Assembly (NCBI GenBank): GCA_963931925.1
Contig: OZ007569.1
Span: 62,140,042 to 62,204,041 of the forward strand
Reading direction: 5' to 3'
Source: Onchidella celtica
Taxonomy: Eukaryota; Mollusca; Gastropoda; Systellommatophora; Onchidiidae
Length of the DNA stretch: 64,000 nucleotides
A program made the position numbers and the translations under genes. Below, one piece after another: positions 1-13,452 of this stretch. The notes beneath the pieces are model-generated. The model was not told the DNA's origin, did no database searches, and saw only the letters and a program-made list of their open reading frames with translations. Numbering within the stretch: the first letter of the stretch is position 1; each line of letters opens with the position of its first letter.

Positions 1-599
1 GGTGATCTCTTGGGTGGTCTGATTCTTTTTGTCAAAAATATAATTGAAAACTCAGTCAATTAATGCACCAAACAAAAGTAAAGAAGAGAAAACTTTTAAT
101 GTGTATTTTGACAATGTAGATTTTGTATTTGTTTTTCCCTTTAGCCTGGAAACTTCATTCGTGACACTTGTTTAACAGAATATATTAAGTGTAGTGATGC
201 AGACGTGGAATGGAAATTCGTTTATTGATAAAGACTTTGGTTTTCAATATTCCTCGCAGACAACAAACTCTTCACCTTTGCCATCCACTTTTAATACTGT
301 GTCAAAACATAAAACTATCCCTTCTGTTCCGCTTAGGACAAAACGAGGAGAAAATTATCACTGCTTTGCCGTTTGTAACGAGTCATGAAAATAGTGTGTG
401 AGAGGAATATTTTAGTTATGTTTTTCAAGTTTTAGCATTTGACAGAATTCTGGAGTAAAGAATGAAATGGTTGATTCATAGTGCACCAACGAGAACTGTT
501 TCAAATATTCAAAATAATGTAACCCTTGGGAGTTAATGCTGATACCCATATATATATATTCTTCTTAGGGAAGAGCCTCCAGCCTTGTGGAATTTAGCC

Positions 600-786
600 G
601 TACGTTTTCATCATCTGGTTCCAGGAATTTAACGTGTGATGTATATCTGGGGCTTTTGATGTACGTTTTCATCATCTGATTCCAGGAATTTAACGTGTGA
701 TGTATATCTGGGGCTTTTGATGTACGTTTTCATCATCTGGTTCCAGGAATTTAACGTGTGATGACTGTATATCTGTTGCTTTTGAT
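600..786. repeat. 61-bp tandem repeat, about three copies
   Basis: Units begin TACGTTTTCATCATCTG at 601, 662 and 723. The first two units differ by one base in their first 20. The third carries a small insertion near its end (ATGACTGTATATCTG in place of ATGTATATCTG). The array stops within about 190 bases and no similar unit was noticed elsewhere in the window. Confidence 0.9.
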
Positions 787-3700
787 AGAGCGCAGGTCCA
801 AGAAGATTTGTAATAGACAGACACATACAGACATATATAAAAAGAAATTCCAGTCTGAAACTAAATCAGAAAGAGAATGAGAGACTGCAACTGATATATA
901 TTTATTTTATAATTTAACTAGTTTCCACGATCCCAGCTCATCTCAAAGCTATGCAGTAACTTGAACTGAAAGGTAAACTTTATTGCAGTAACGTTCACGC
1001 GTCTATAATGTATTATAATGTGAATAGATAATCAGATGCAAGTGACAAAATTTTATTTCATGGGATTAATACCTACCGTGCAATTTGTTTAGGTCAATTA
1101 GACAAAGGATAAGTAACACAACAGGGCCTTTGATCTGAGTAATTCCCGTGCTCCACACCATGCTAAGGAACACACGCCCATTATCAAGGGCCTCTTTGAT
1201 CTCAACATCAAAAGACTTTTTAAGCAAACGCGCTACCCTTGAAATCAGGGTCTTATTTAGTAGACACGAAGGTGTTTTGAAATGCAGGTCACGAGAAATT
1301 ATCACAAGGCAATTGCCTGGTCCGTTTTCTGGTGTATTAGAAAGTGTTTATTTGTTTGTTTTGTTTGATGTTCCTAGTTTTTATCCTGCACGTATTGTAT
1401 TGTTTTGAAATTTGTTTTAGACATTTCACAAGTCATTAGAATCTAACAAAGAAAAACAGTGATGAATTAATTAGGGGAATTTAGATGTTTTTTCAGCAAA
1501 TTTTTTGTGACTGTTATACTATCTTAGTAAAATGTGATGAGGAATAACATGTTATAAAGCGCGGGGCAAAAATATTTATTAGATTGACAATACAGAACTG
1601 ATTTGACAGGAAGCAAATCCCCCAATAGGAGACAAATGGATTTTTAAAGACAACTCCTACATAATTTATAACTGATGAGTAAATGAATGGGCAATAGTTA
1701 AGATGTAACTGGAGTGATTAAATTAATGTCCCCAGTCATCATTGGGTCACAGCTTTCAGTCGATTAATCAGCTGTCTAATCTGTCCATGAACTAATCAGT
1801 ACTTCGTCAATCAATCTTTAAATCTATAGCCCATTACAACTGACACGATGTAAAAGTAGTGCACGTTAGGTGATGAATCCATTGCCAGGTTGTATCAATG
1901 GGTAGATCATTCTCTTAAAATGTTCAGTACAATTTTAAAATATTATTATCAAATAAATTTTGTTTTACCATATTAAGGATTTTACGGTATCGGCGATGCT
2001 TTAAACTGGTACAGTTAAACTACAATTTTAATAGTCCTAACTAAAATGGTCCATGACATTTGGATGACGCCAATTATGATGCTTTGCTGCGATCGCTTCA
2101 GTAAATTTACTGACTGACTTTCGGAGTATCTGATGTATGTAGAGATGAGTCCTGCAAAATCTCTAATCCAATCTACCTAGCAAAAGCGAGTAATTCGACA
2201 CTGTATTTTGTCGCAGACTCTCACTGCGATATTGTATTTTAGTTACAGGCGGGGACCATTATCCTTGCAATAGTAAGTAAATTTGCCCTGTCTTGACATC
2301 TGAATGAATTTATATCCAAATCCTAACAGTGGTTTTAAAGTGGAATTTCACTGGTCCTTTAGTTACGTCAGTAATATCATTACATACGACAAAGGAGGGC
2401 TGTGGTTATTTTACTCTCACCAATATTAGCATAGCAAATACTTACCGTTCCTTTTCCTCCAAAAGATGTACCAAACCGCATAAACGGCAATTCGCGCATA
2501 AAGAAATTCCAGTTTATTGGTGCTGATGAAGTATATCACTTTGAAGCAATACTGTACAGTTCTTACCCAAAAATGTTTGCTTTTTCCAGCATTTGCATAT
2601 AAAACAAGTTTTCATTACTAGATACCAGCCCCAGGATAGAGTTTGTTCTATATATAAACCTAGAAAACTGCAGTTAGTTTACTTCTGTTGTAACTCAAGT
2701 GGATGAAACTATTTTTTTCACGTACACTACAAATTGATGCCAGAACATTTGACTTGTTTGCCTCTTCAAACATGTTAAGTGGAATGCCCTGAAGAATGCA
2801 CCAGTTTCCAAGTTCAATCTTGTATTGGAAATTTACAGTTCATTTTGAATTCCTTTGCCCATTTGATGTAGATGTAGTTGTATTCTTACAAATGCTGAAC
2901 GATATGAGATGCATAGAAAGGGAGAAAAAAAAAGATAGACGCTATATAGCCCAGGTGACCAAAATACTCACTACAAATTTATTGTTATCAAACTTGCGGC
3001 ATTTTTCCCCGAAAATATTATTGTGGCCAATTAGCTTAAGGTGATCCTGACCCTAAATCTTTGCCGTAAATCTAAACCTTTCCAAAAATATACTATTCCA
3101 AACAGTGAAAATACATTATCATTTTTCTAAGATTAATCGCTTTTTTTTAAAAAAAGCTAATCGGAAGATGGCAGGGGATGGGGAATAATCACAAATAATC
3201 CCCTGATTATTATTGATTTAAAAACCTAACATAATTTACACCCTGATGCTATAACACTGGAAAGTAGTTTGGTATCTTAATACGGTTATAGAGAATTGTC
3301 TGAGGCTTTTTGGGATAATTTTCCCTCTTTCTTTTCAAGATTCAAAAGTGAACGTGGTAAGAGTAAGTTGTGTTGGGTTCGTCACTTGCTTAATAGATCG
3401 ATTTTTAAACACAAGTGACTACCACCCCTGTAACTATGGTCGGGAAATGAAACTTCTCACAAAGTTAGGACAACGTCCGGTTTTGATGTATAAGGTGACA
3501 TCTGAAATTTCGAAAAATGGGGAACAGCCCAAAAATCTTTAAGCCTGTCCAGATGTGAGTGGAAGTGGCGAAGTCGGGTTTAAGATGAACAATTTATCTT
3601 TAAAAAATCAAAATAAAATATTTCCAAGAAGATTTCAAGCAAAATATTTAATTGAATGCAGAAGAAATGGTTCATCTTTCACATTATAAACAAATCTCAG

Positions 3701-4106
3701 TTTCCATTGAAAAATATTCCTCGCTTGGATGGGTTTTCACAGGGATATTGGTCTTACATCTTAAGCCCGATTTCAACAGGTCCACCCACAATTATGGATT
3801 TATTTTGAGTGCCAGCTTAAGGGATGTGGACAATGCTGCAAGGGACATTGACCTTACATTTGAAATAAAGTCTTTGTAGAGGTAGGGATGTTGTGTTCCC
3901 GATATGAATAAGAGGTTATGGAAGGTTACGAATGTATAGCCTACACTGTGGATGAAAAATACAACCTTCCAGTGATGCGAAACGTTACTGACATTGTGGA
4001 TAATTATCTTTTTGTTGTTTTAATGCAGTTTGAAACAAGTGACAACATACAAAAATGTTTCCAGACAAGATTTTTTGAGACAACACAGCTTGTTAATCCA
4101 TTTTGA

Positions 4107-4215
<109 letters not shown>

Positions 4216-5405
4216 CCTTTTTCAGTCACACTTGCACACGCATCAACGATTGCACACATAAACACTTAATTTGCAAACTTGTTATTTCGTAACAATCAGC
4301 TTTGTATACATGAAAATATTCTAATTTTTGTAAAATCATTATTCTAATTTTAAATGTCTTATTTGATGATACCAAAAAAAAAAAAAAAACCCCCAGACGG
4401 AATAAGGACAAACAATTTGGCGTTTTCTGACCTATTCAAATGTGAACATGAATAGATAAAATCTATTTTTGTCCTAATATTTCATTCAAATTGAAATGTA
4501 CATTAGGTGTTACACTCAAATGGCCGTTATCTTTCAACCTTTGGTTTACTTTCTTCAAGGCTATTCTTATTGCTTTTGGGAGTGTCTGGTGCATTCAAAT
4601 TCGGCACGGTTTATTGTCGTCACAAAAATGTTGAAGTGAAAGAAGAAAGAAAAGGAAAAAGATTGTTGCAAACCTGAAACACGAGTGTTAACATGTAGTC
4701 TAGATTATTATGAAGGCAGCATAAAATCTGCACAGTTTTAGCAGTTATGTGTAAGGGAGCCAAGACATTTATAATACCAGAGCTGAGACGGAATATTATT
4801 AGTCCTTAATGACAAAAAGAACTGATAGTACATTAAATAGCTAATCCAATAGTAATCTACTGCACCCAGATCAGATCTTTAATACTTTATTCCTGGTTCT
4901 TTATATTTCCCAGTATCACATTGTATTTTGATAATGGAGTATCGTAAAGTGTTTGTTTTGTGCCTTTTTTTAAAAATCGGAATTCTTAGCATTAATTTTT
5001 TACTTTACTGCTTTTGGTAACTGGAAATGCTGTTTGTGACAAATGCTTGCATTCTGGGCATAAATATTACTTAATAATATGTTGTTTTCATGACCACTCG
5101 TGAAAACTCCACTATGGACGTAGAGAAATGATTTATTTGATCATTGTCTAGGCCAAGGCTAACATATTTATGAAATCTTATTTACTGTTAATAACTAATT
5201 ATTTCTTCATATACTATATACCTGGTATATGAAGGCATAAATTACGAAATTTATTGCTTTTGTCCAACCTCGTCATAAAATAATTCTTGACCACGGGATA
5301 CTGGCCAGCTGCGGTCAGTTGACCACATCCCATTCTGTCTATATTTGGACCTTCAAGATGATTCAAGGGTTTATGATGGCAGAGGTTGTAAACCGAGGAA
5401 CTACA

Positions 5406-5514
5406 TATAAACACCAGTTTTTGAAGTTCCAGCTACATTCAGCAGTAGACCGGGAACCACTGTACACTTGGCTTGGAACCCACATCAGTGTTCTAGTGTA
5501 GCTCTAACGTCATC
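5406..5514 (+). promoter_or_regulatory. Core promoter and 5' UTR of the protease gene
   Basis: A TATAAA box lies at 5406-5411. A TTCAG initiator-like sequence puts a possible start site near 5441, about 35 bases from the TATA box, leaving a 5' UTR of roughly 74 bases before the ATG at 5515. The spacing fits a tissue-specific TATA promoter, as is common for digestive proteases. The start site itself is inferred. Confidence 0.5.
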
Positions 5515-8500
5515 ATGATCCACATCGTCATCCTCGCTCTCATCGGTAAGTCTAAATATCCCAACTTGAAGACACGATTTGAGATACCCCAGAGAACGTT
5601 GTCGTCAACGTTCGTATAAATAATGAAGCAAGGGCAATAATTCTGCTCATATTTGCAATGTGTCGTCAAAAATAATACTTTTTCATCTTTTCTGGAAGTG
5701 GTCTACAACTTTGCTTTCTCTGGAAGTATTCAGTTCCTTGAAACTTTTTAGTTATAAGTTGTAAATAATCCCCTGGTTGCCTATTCTAACAGGTAGATTT
5801 TGCCTGCTCTAATTTGGCAGTGGCTCAAAATTTAATGGTCATGTCTTCAGTGCTGCAGATATGTAGGTTTTTCTGGACTTAGGGTTCCAATGAGTATACC
5901 CAGACATCAGGAGACAATAATATACTTATAATGATTCGGATAACAAAAGAGACATATCAGTTTGCTTTTAAATCCACACTTAATTAACAGAATAAAGCCA
6001 GTTGTGTACAAAGCATAATACTAGACAAAGAGACTACTGAAGCACTGATTGGTGCACTCGACTGGAAAAGACTTTTTTTCCATAGCTTTGGATGAAACGA
6101 GTTAGTGTCTCTTATGCATCAATTCCTAAAACACGGAAATGTATATATGCAGTTGAAGTACACCTGTTATCTATCTCTCATTCATTTTTTTTTGCCCCAG
6201 TCATAATGGCAACAATTCATTTCTTCAATACTTTGTTGTCTTCCCCACTGACAACATTTTCTGCATTCCCGTGATTTGTACAGCTTGTTAAACAATGGAG
6301 CCACTGAGATGTGAAATATCGGCCAAAGCAAAAATGGCCATGTGAGAATTAAAAACATCATCCTCTCGACAACAACCGAGTCAAGATTGCGCAGTATCTA
6401 TTCCCTGCATAAGTCCATCTCATTATGGTTTCTTTTGTTTGGTCTGGTTTTGTTTTTCCGATTCTGTTTGTAAAATATATATATAAAAAAATACAGAAGA
6501 ACCTTATCAGACAAGGAATTTGAGTCATCTTTTACTCAACTATGGTGTCCGATGCCCATTTTATGAGCTTATTGTAGTGTTACGCATCGAGATTATCATA
6601 GTTAAGAATTTGAGGGTCCCAGATTGATATATTTTTATGAACTGATGAAGGTTGGACCTTAAAGACATCTTCCTAGACAGATTTCAAGATAAATATCACT
6701 CTAACAAACTCTGAAAGTTACAGACAACGCGGACGTGCAACATGTCTATAGATCTAGACACTATTGAAACTAAGTGTCTTTGGGGTTCATGATATGTGCT
6801 AACACAATGTCAATGTCCTGCTTGGGGCATTACAAAGAAAAAATCCTATTAGGATCTAATATGTTCTACCTTTAGCTACGTGTGCTGCTAACAGCATCGA
6901 AAAGCGTATCGTGAATGGACAGCCTGCCATACAGGGCGCTCACCCTCATCAGGTCACCCTACAGCTAAGGAGTGGCATGTACTGGTACCATATCTGTGGT
7001 GGGAGTCTCATTGCCCCAAACAAGGTAAACGTAATAGCTATACATAACTAATGTTATTCTTTGTAAGCGTATCAATGTACCAGTCTGCTCCGTACGGGTA
7101 AACAAAAGAACTAAGAAGACTACCACTAATCAGTAATATTCACATGTAACTCTGAAGATGTGTTTTAGTATGGTTAAAATGAGGTTAACATAACACATTA
7201 ATCGTTTTAATCCTACAGCTGTCACATTTTACGGTAATACATGTAGTAACTTGTACATATTACTCACTGAACAGCTAAACAAGACACTGGAAGGAACATT
7301 TTCATTCCGTATTTTATTTGAAGAGGGCCAAATATTATGGTAGAGAATAGAGAGATGTGATATTTGTGGAGTAAGTTTAAACTGGCCTTGTAAATTTATC
7401 AGCAAAGCTCTATAGACTGGTGCGTTTCAATAGGTGCTGACCGCTGCCCACTGTGTTGAAGGCACTGCTGCGTCCAGTCTGAGGATCGGTGCTGGCTGGC
7501 ATCAGCTCTCCAAGGCTAGCGGTTATGAACAGACCGTTCAAGTCGCCTCCATAACTATCCACGAGTCAGTATCACTTACAAACAAAAGTGTGAGAGTGAG
7601 AAATTGGAGAAAAAAAAAAGAGAGAATGCCATACTTTTTTACACATTATTTACCAAGACGTATTACTCAATTGATTGGCCGAACAGCAAGGTCTAATGAT
7701 TGTTTAGGACGTTCTCAAAATGGCAAAACCACTCGTTTTTCTTCCCCTATCTCTCTACTTTACCCCTCCTCCCCCCCCCCCCCCGCAGCTTTGAACCTCC
7801 CACCAGTGGAAAATGAAAAATCAAGCACTTATCAAAACGCATAAACAGTATTTCAAGCTGATTAGGGAGTATATCAATAATGTTATTTTAAGATAGGTGT
7901 GCATTATTCCGTCGGACTTAAAGTATTTACTGTTTAATTGACACACAGAAAACTGGATCTGAATGTATTTCAATTGTTACAATGGATGACTTAAGACAGC
8001 CATCATTAAAAACTAACCATGGTAAAATAAAAAACAAACAAACTCTGAATCAGTTAAACAAAATTCCTGTGAGAATATTGGTTTCAACCGATCAGTGTTG
8101 CCATTGACGCTCTAAAAGGCATTTTAACATTTTCTACTTGCACAGGCAGTACAATGGCAATGCCGGGGGCTATCCCAACGATATCGCTATGCTGACCCTG
8201 GATGGGCAGGCCACGATGAACAGCTATGTGAGCACTATTGAGATCGCTCCACCTGGTTCTTCATTCGCCATGGAAAAATGTGTCATCTCAGGCTGGGGTC
8301 AACTCTCTGGTTCTGGCTCCAATGCCGATACACTGAAAGAGGTATTGATATCATCGTAAATTTACAATGATTTGCACCGTTTTCCTTGGCAACAGCTATG
8401 TATCCCAGTGAGGTCCAGTTTAGTGTTTGTAGCTTTAAAAGTTTTAATGAAAAGAAAGCAACCATATTATGTATTAAAATATCAGGGAACACAAAATTAA

Positions 8501-9247
8501 CTAATTCCCTGCAGTAACTTTTGTGGATGTGGACGAGAACTCTCATTACTATCCAGTTTGAATATAGGAGGGGGTGGTTCAAAGATGTTTTCTTCTTTCG
8601 CTCAGTAGGGACACAAGGCATAACATAATATTATACATCAAAATAAAGGAAACTGGCACGATTTGATATATCGAAAAAGTTGGATTAGATATTAAAGTTA
8701 GAAAATCAGTGTCCACTCAGTTTCAGCAGCGAAGCGAAAACCCGCGAGCCGGAGCCGAATATCCGGCTTACCGGGGCGAATGAGTTATATGCCAGAACGC
8801 TAGATTATCCAGAGAATGAAATGATAATTGAGATATCTTTAATTCCTGTCAAGTAGTATAGTAGTTATGATTTCGAATTTTGCTTTGTTGTATGCTTGTC
8901 ACGTTGCCAGTTTGCAAGTCAAATACTCGGTACACAGATCGAGGCCAATCAGCTCGAGCAAACACCTTAAAAATGTTTTTCCACAGGCCTCCATTACGAA
9001 GATCACCAACCAGCAATGCGCTGCATTGTGGTCAAATGTGATGAGTGCGCGTATCTACGACACCCACATCTGTGTCTTCGAACAGCCCAAATCCTCCTGC
9101 AGCGGTGACAGCGGTGGTCCTATGGTATGTGATGGCTACCTGGCTGGAGTGACCTCATGGGGTATTAGCACCTGCGACGGCACCTACCCGAGTGTTTACG
9201 TCAGAACATCCATGTTTGTTGGCTGGATCGCTCAACAACTCTTCTAG
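5515..9247 (+). CDS. Secreted chymotrypsin-like serine protease (S1 family), five coding exons
   Basis: The coding sequence joins 5515-5545, 6876-7024, 7434-7568, 8150-8341 and 8987-9247 (stop TAG included), giving 255 residues, normal for a single-domain S1 protease. All introns are GT-AG; intron 1 is phase 1 and the others are phase 0. The ATG has A at -3 and opens a hydrophobic signal peptide (about residues 1-15). A short propeptide ends in KR and is followed by IVNG, the usual activation cleavage site. The catalytic triad is His66 (TAAHC), Asp116 (NDIAML) and Ser211 (GDSGGP). Eight cysteines outside the signal fit four S1 disulfides: 51-67, 149-217, 180-198, 207-232. The S1-pocket residue 189 (chymotrypsin numbering) is Ser205, so trypsin specificity is unlikely and chymotrypsin- or elastase-like cleavage is expected. 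Residue 226 is Ser238 instead of the common Gly. A digestive role is inferred. Introns 2 and 3 hold only simple sequence (a 14-C run at 7771); intron 4 has a GC-rich palindrome. Confidence 0.93.
8724..8815. repeat. GC-rich palindromic insert in intron 4 of the protease gene
   Basis: This is a CpG-dense patch inside an AT-rich intron. It contains the hairpin AGCCGGA (8747-8753) and TCCGGCT (8762-8768) with an 8-base loop, preceded by GCGAAGCG-type sequence. The composition contrast suggests a fragment of a mobile element; the family is not recognised. Confidence 0.4.
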
Positions 9248-9400
9248 TCGCTGACTGTAGCAACGTCAGCTCTGGGCTCACAGAGATTGATAGAAATGGT
9301 TGGTCGTATTGATTTCGATGATCTAGAACAATGTGTCTCACTGCATGTTGAAATGTTGCAAAATTAAATGAAAATTTAGGAAAACAATCAATTCAGAGTG
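9248..9400 (+). terminator. 3' UTR and possible poly(A) signal of the protease gene
   Basis: An ATTAAA hexamer occurs at 9363-9368, 116 bases after the stop codon, and would give a short 3' UTR. A canonical AATAAA at 9573-9578 is an alternative, but it lies beyond the CT/TATC microsatellite. Which one is used cannot be decided from sequence alone. Confidence 0.4.
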
Positions 9401-9448
9401 GCATTTGTTCTGTACAAATGGATGGGATCATCTATCTTCCCCCCTTAT

Positions 9449-9455
<7 letters not shown>

Positions 9456-9499
<44 letters not shown>

Positions 9500-9502
9500 C
9501 TA
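9456..9502. repeat. CT then TATC microsatellite downstream of the protease gene
   Basis: A CT run (9456-9480) passes directly into TATC units (9481-9502), preceded by two C runs. It lies beyond the likely ATTAAA poly(A) signal. Confidence 0.9.
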
Positions 9503-9599
9503 ACAACTTCTTTTGAGTCTTTTGTAGTTCCCAATTATATCTCACTGTGAACTTCATAAAATTTCCCCTCTCAATAAACTGGGCAGAACATTTAGATCT

Positions 9600-11161
9600 A
9601 TACGTCTACACATTCTCTCAAAGTCAGAGAGCCACCTCTGATAATTTTTTTTTTTTTTTTTGTCACTCCGAAGTTAAGCAAACATATAAATATAATCTGG
9701 AGATTAAAATACAGGTAGCAGTTGGCAAATCTGTCTTCGTATCCAAGCTATAACAATGTGCCATGCCGGAGACCTGGCCTTTTCAAAGACACGGCTGACA
9801 ATGGTTGTGAGGATTATCTTACCAAATGTGCAACTTTTATCACCAAATGTGACAAGCCAAATGATAAAGTCCAGGTCTTAAAGGGACACACCCAGCTTTC
9901 CATTATGCAAAGCCAAAATCCGTTGGACTGACAAAAATGGCGAGATAAAATAAGCATTTTGTAGAGCCCTGCTGTAATAACCAAGGAAAAAGAACAGAAA
10001 AGAAAAAAATGTAATAAAATAAATTCTAAAAGAAAACTGAAACACAGAGTGTTTAAAATCTTTAAATGAGGAAAGTAAAAACGAAAGAACGTATGGAAAA
10101 CAAACAGAAAGAAAGAAAGGACAAACAACCTTGTAAATGGCGACGGAGATGTTAAATGTCAAATTAATGCTATGTGATATATTGCAAATGTTCAAGAAAA
10201 ACATCGGGACAGTCTAATATTTCCCTAAAAAACACTGTAATCCAACATTGGTGCTTGGCATGTTCATTGATGTGTTTCAAGAACTTGTAGCTGTACACAT
10301 ACAATATTATCTGCTGACGATGAAAGAGGTTAAGCGCGTAAATTTTCTGCCGTACATTAATTACGCAACGAGACTCTCCTCTTGAAATTCAAGACAAATT
10401 ATATCAAGAGCTGAGAGGGTTTCCACAAACACTCGACTCGATGATTTCTCAATGTCGCCGCCCTTTCCCACGACAGAAAACCAATTAACAATGTTTAAAT
10501 TCAACAGTTACATTGACTGAACGAACCTCGAAATATCTTCTGTAATGCAGGGGGAAACGGCCGAAAATGGGCGTCAAACCACGAAAGTATCAAATATAAA
10601 CGGAGATTCATAAGGTGATAACATTTTTACATTAACCTCGTGATTGACATAGCTCAGTTATGTCCGCTTTTTCTTTTTCTTTGATAAAAAAAATAAATAA
10701 ATAAGACCAACTCCAAGATAGTTGATAGAAGGAAGGACATAATATCCAAATGGCTCGTCACAGCATTGTTCGGACTAATGGTATACCAAATAAGCACAAG
10801 TTATTGATCGCTCAGGTGGAAATGAAATACTACACCCACACTTACAGTTATAGGGCGAAAAAAGATAAAAACAATCGTATTTCAAAACCCCAAAAGCATG
10901 GTCGAGCCAATTATTGTTTCTTTCTTTTCACTGACACTGCACCATCGCAACTAGCACTGCTCCGGCCCAAGGCCTGTCTGTGCCCATTCAACTTAGTAAT
11001 GTTTGACACTAACAACGTGGCATCCAAAACATAGGTGGAACCAAAAGAGAATAGATCTAATATTAAAAGAAAAAAACAATTTATCTTTTCACCAGGAATA
11101 AATTTTAGTGAGAAAGAAGATGTAAGTCAGTCGCTTTATTATGAGGTCAAACGCCACAGAA
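9600..11161. other. Intergenic region between the protease gene and the first LTR-like element
   Basis: No gene is recognised. The content is AT-rich unique-looking sequence with a T run near 9648 and an A-rich stretch near 10690. Open frames reach about 108 codons on the minus strand but are low-complexity Phe/Leu-rich translations of A-rich DNA. Confidence 0.55.
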
Positions 11162-11166
11162 ATCTA

Positions 11167-12308
11167 TGTCACAAATCCCAGACTGGGAAATGTAATAATT
11201 ATGACAGGACAACAATCACGAACGAACAAGTATAACACTTAACAGAACAACCAAACAGACTCACACATTTATTATACGTAAAAATAAAGATATCTATGCA
11301 ATTACACACATTACATTAACTCAATTCAAATACCATTCAACGGTCAGCATTCCCGACATTCATTCTTCTACGGGTCCACAACCCGATAATACTTTCTAGA
11401 ATGTGCTCTGGCCTCAGCCTCACATCTATATATATATTACTTGCTGGCCTCTCTTATTGGCTCCTGCTCAACCTAATCTCCGTATCTCAATCTCCCCTCG
11501 AGGTCTTAATAGCACATTAATATTTCAATAGCACATTATATTCTCATGGCACATTAACATCTTAATAGCACATTAACATCTTAATAACAACGTCCCTGTC
11601 TGTGGCCAGACTGCCACGACTCATGTGCTCCCGCTGTCCTGCGCGACAGCTTCACTCAGGCGGCCTGTGGGTAGCCTTCTGCCCAACCCCGGCACAAGTC
11701 CGCTCACCGCGGGTGGCTTCTCTGCCCGACCCCGGCACCTATAAGAATAACATTACATTTCTATAACACCATACAATTACTATCCACTTCACCACTCATT
11801 ACGAACTATCAAGCGTACACACAATAGTCCGCCTTTCACTCACCACACCTCTTACGGTAACACACCTCTACCGTACCACACAGCACCCAGACTCCCTACG
11901 AATCCATGATCAGAACTTACATCTATCGCTCGTTGCGCACATCTCTATACACAGTAATCAATGACTTTCACATTCCTCACATATAACTTATTTACATCAT
12001 GATCCTAGGAGAATATAGTACATCAATCATCATAATTATCAATCACAGTTCAACCTACCAGTCATCACTGGAAAACACACAACAATCTCCCGACTGCTTT
12101 CCCACGTCTGTCCCCTTGGACCTCTTAACTTGCAGTGACTTTTCACTACACAAGATTTACCTCATCGCCTTCACTTTACTCACGTCTTGCACGCTTCCAC
12201 GCTAACTAACAGAAGTCAATACAGGTGAGCAGCCTCACTATCCCGTGAGTCCATCCTACACTTCCATGCCCCCGTAATCCTTGAATCTCGCTCACTCCAC
12301 TCGTGACA
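11167..12308 (-). mobile_element. Solo LTR (LTR retrotransposon remnant), 1142 bp
   Basis: The segment starts TGTCAC and ends GTGACA, a perfect 6-bp terminal inverted repeat, and is flanked on both sides by the 5-bp direct repeat ATCTA (11162-11166 and 12309-12313). Read on the minus strand it has the order expected of an LTR: a long upstream part, a TATATATATA box (about 11426-11437), then AATAAA (complement of 11268-11273) about 100 bases before the end. It contains four imperfect 22-25-bp repeats (11503-11589) and a GC-rich block (about 11620-11750). No gag or pol sequence adjoins it, so a solo LTR left by recombination is most likely. The length fits a Ty3/gypsy-type LTR, but the family is not established. 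Confidence 0.72.
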
Positions 12309-12313
12309 ATCTA

Positions 12314-13452
12314 AAGTAGGGGAATATTATAGCATTTGACCTGCTGGAATTCTATGATTCAGGTCAGACGATGCCAAATACACATAATATGTACGAATTT
12401 AGATGGCGTAGTTCCTTATTACGGGCATCTGTTTAAGTTTTGAAGGATTTTGCAACTTTTAACTATTGAAATTGCTGATTTGCGTTGTTTCTACTATTCT
12501 TACAAGGTCTGGGCTCAGGAGATATGTGCATGTGGAGAAGGCATGTCTCGCGTTTTCTTGCTGTAGTCATCAGCCAGGAATACGCAAATCACGCCCCCAT
12601 TGAAGACTAAGTGTTTACTTAACATCAGTTCTAATTTGTATGGCAAAACAGCTCTCCTCAGCAACTTTTACGAGGCTATGAGAGTCAGAGAAATCTTTTC
12701 AAGAAGTGGTGTGGAGGCTATTGACTGGGGTAATGGCTGTGTATTGGAGAAATTAAATTACAACTGATAGCGTAACTGCCGTAAGGAAACAATACATACA
12801 CAGCTTGAAGAAATAACGTAATATAACTCAGGCATGTAAGACAAACCATTTCTTAATGCAGTCTCAGTGATCGCTTGGTTAGCGGGTCAAGCATCTAAAT
12901 TGCCGATTTATTGTAACAAACGGTACATGTTCAGGATGAAACCACTGAAATGCAACAGCACATCAGAATGCAAGAGATCTTACCACATGTCGACTTCACA
13001 GATCGTGTTTCACAGAGATTTCAAGTACTTTTCTCTCAGCGTTCTTGTTTTGTTTGCGCACAGGCCTGTACGTGTATACGTGTCGTGGCGCAAGCTAAAT
13101 CTTACTTGTGAGTTACCGAATGAGATGGATTATTAAGTAGGTGTGGTTAAGTGCAGTCAGAACTGCAAGTATTTCTACACGTCAGTATCTGCAGTGCGTA
13201 TGTCACTCGTCCATGGATGTGACGCTCTGAGACGCACACTGAGAAATCCCTATGCTCCCGCAAGTTGTCTATGTCGATGTCAAAGTTGTTGACATTTAAA
13301 AAGAAGACGAAGCCAAACTGTTTTCATTTTCTAGTATGTAATTAATAAGATACTTAAGTTTCGATGGTTTTTTTTAGGCTGAAAAGGACAGACGTCACAG
13401 AACAGCGTCTACCTCAATCCAAACAACAGACTAACTGCTGCGATACCTGAGG
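12314..13452. other. Spacer between the two LTR-like elements
   Basis: 1.1 kb of AT-rich sequence with no recognisable gene, and in particular no retroviral gag, protease, reverse transcriptase or integrase frame. The two flanking elements therefore do not bound one provirus. The longest frame (12867-13136, 89 codons) has no recognised motif. Confidence 0.55.

Noticed and set aside
8141..8150. Alternative acceptor CACAG at 8145 for protease exon 4
   Set aside because: It would shift the frame; the acceptor at 8149 restores the conserved YPNDIAML segment in phase 0.
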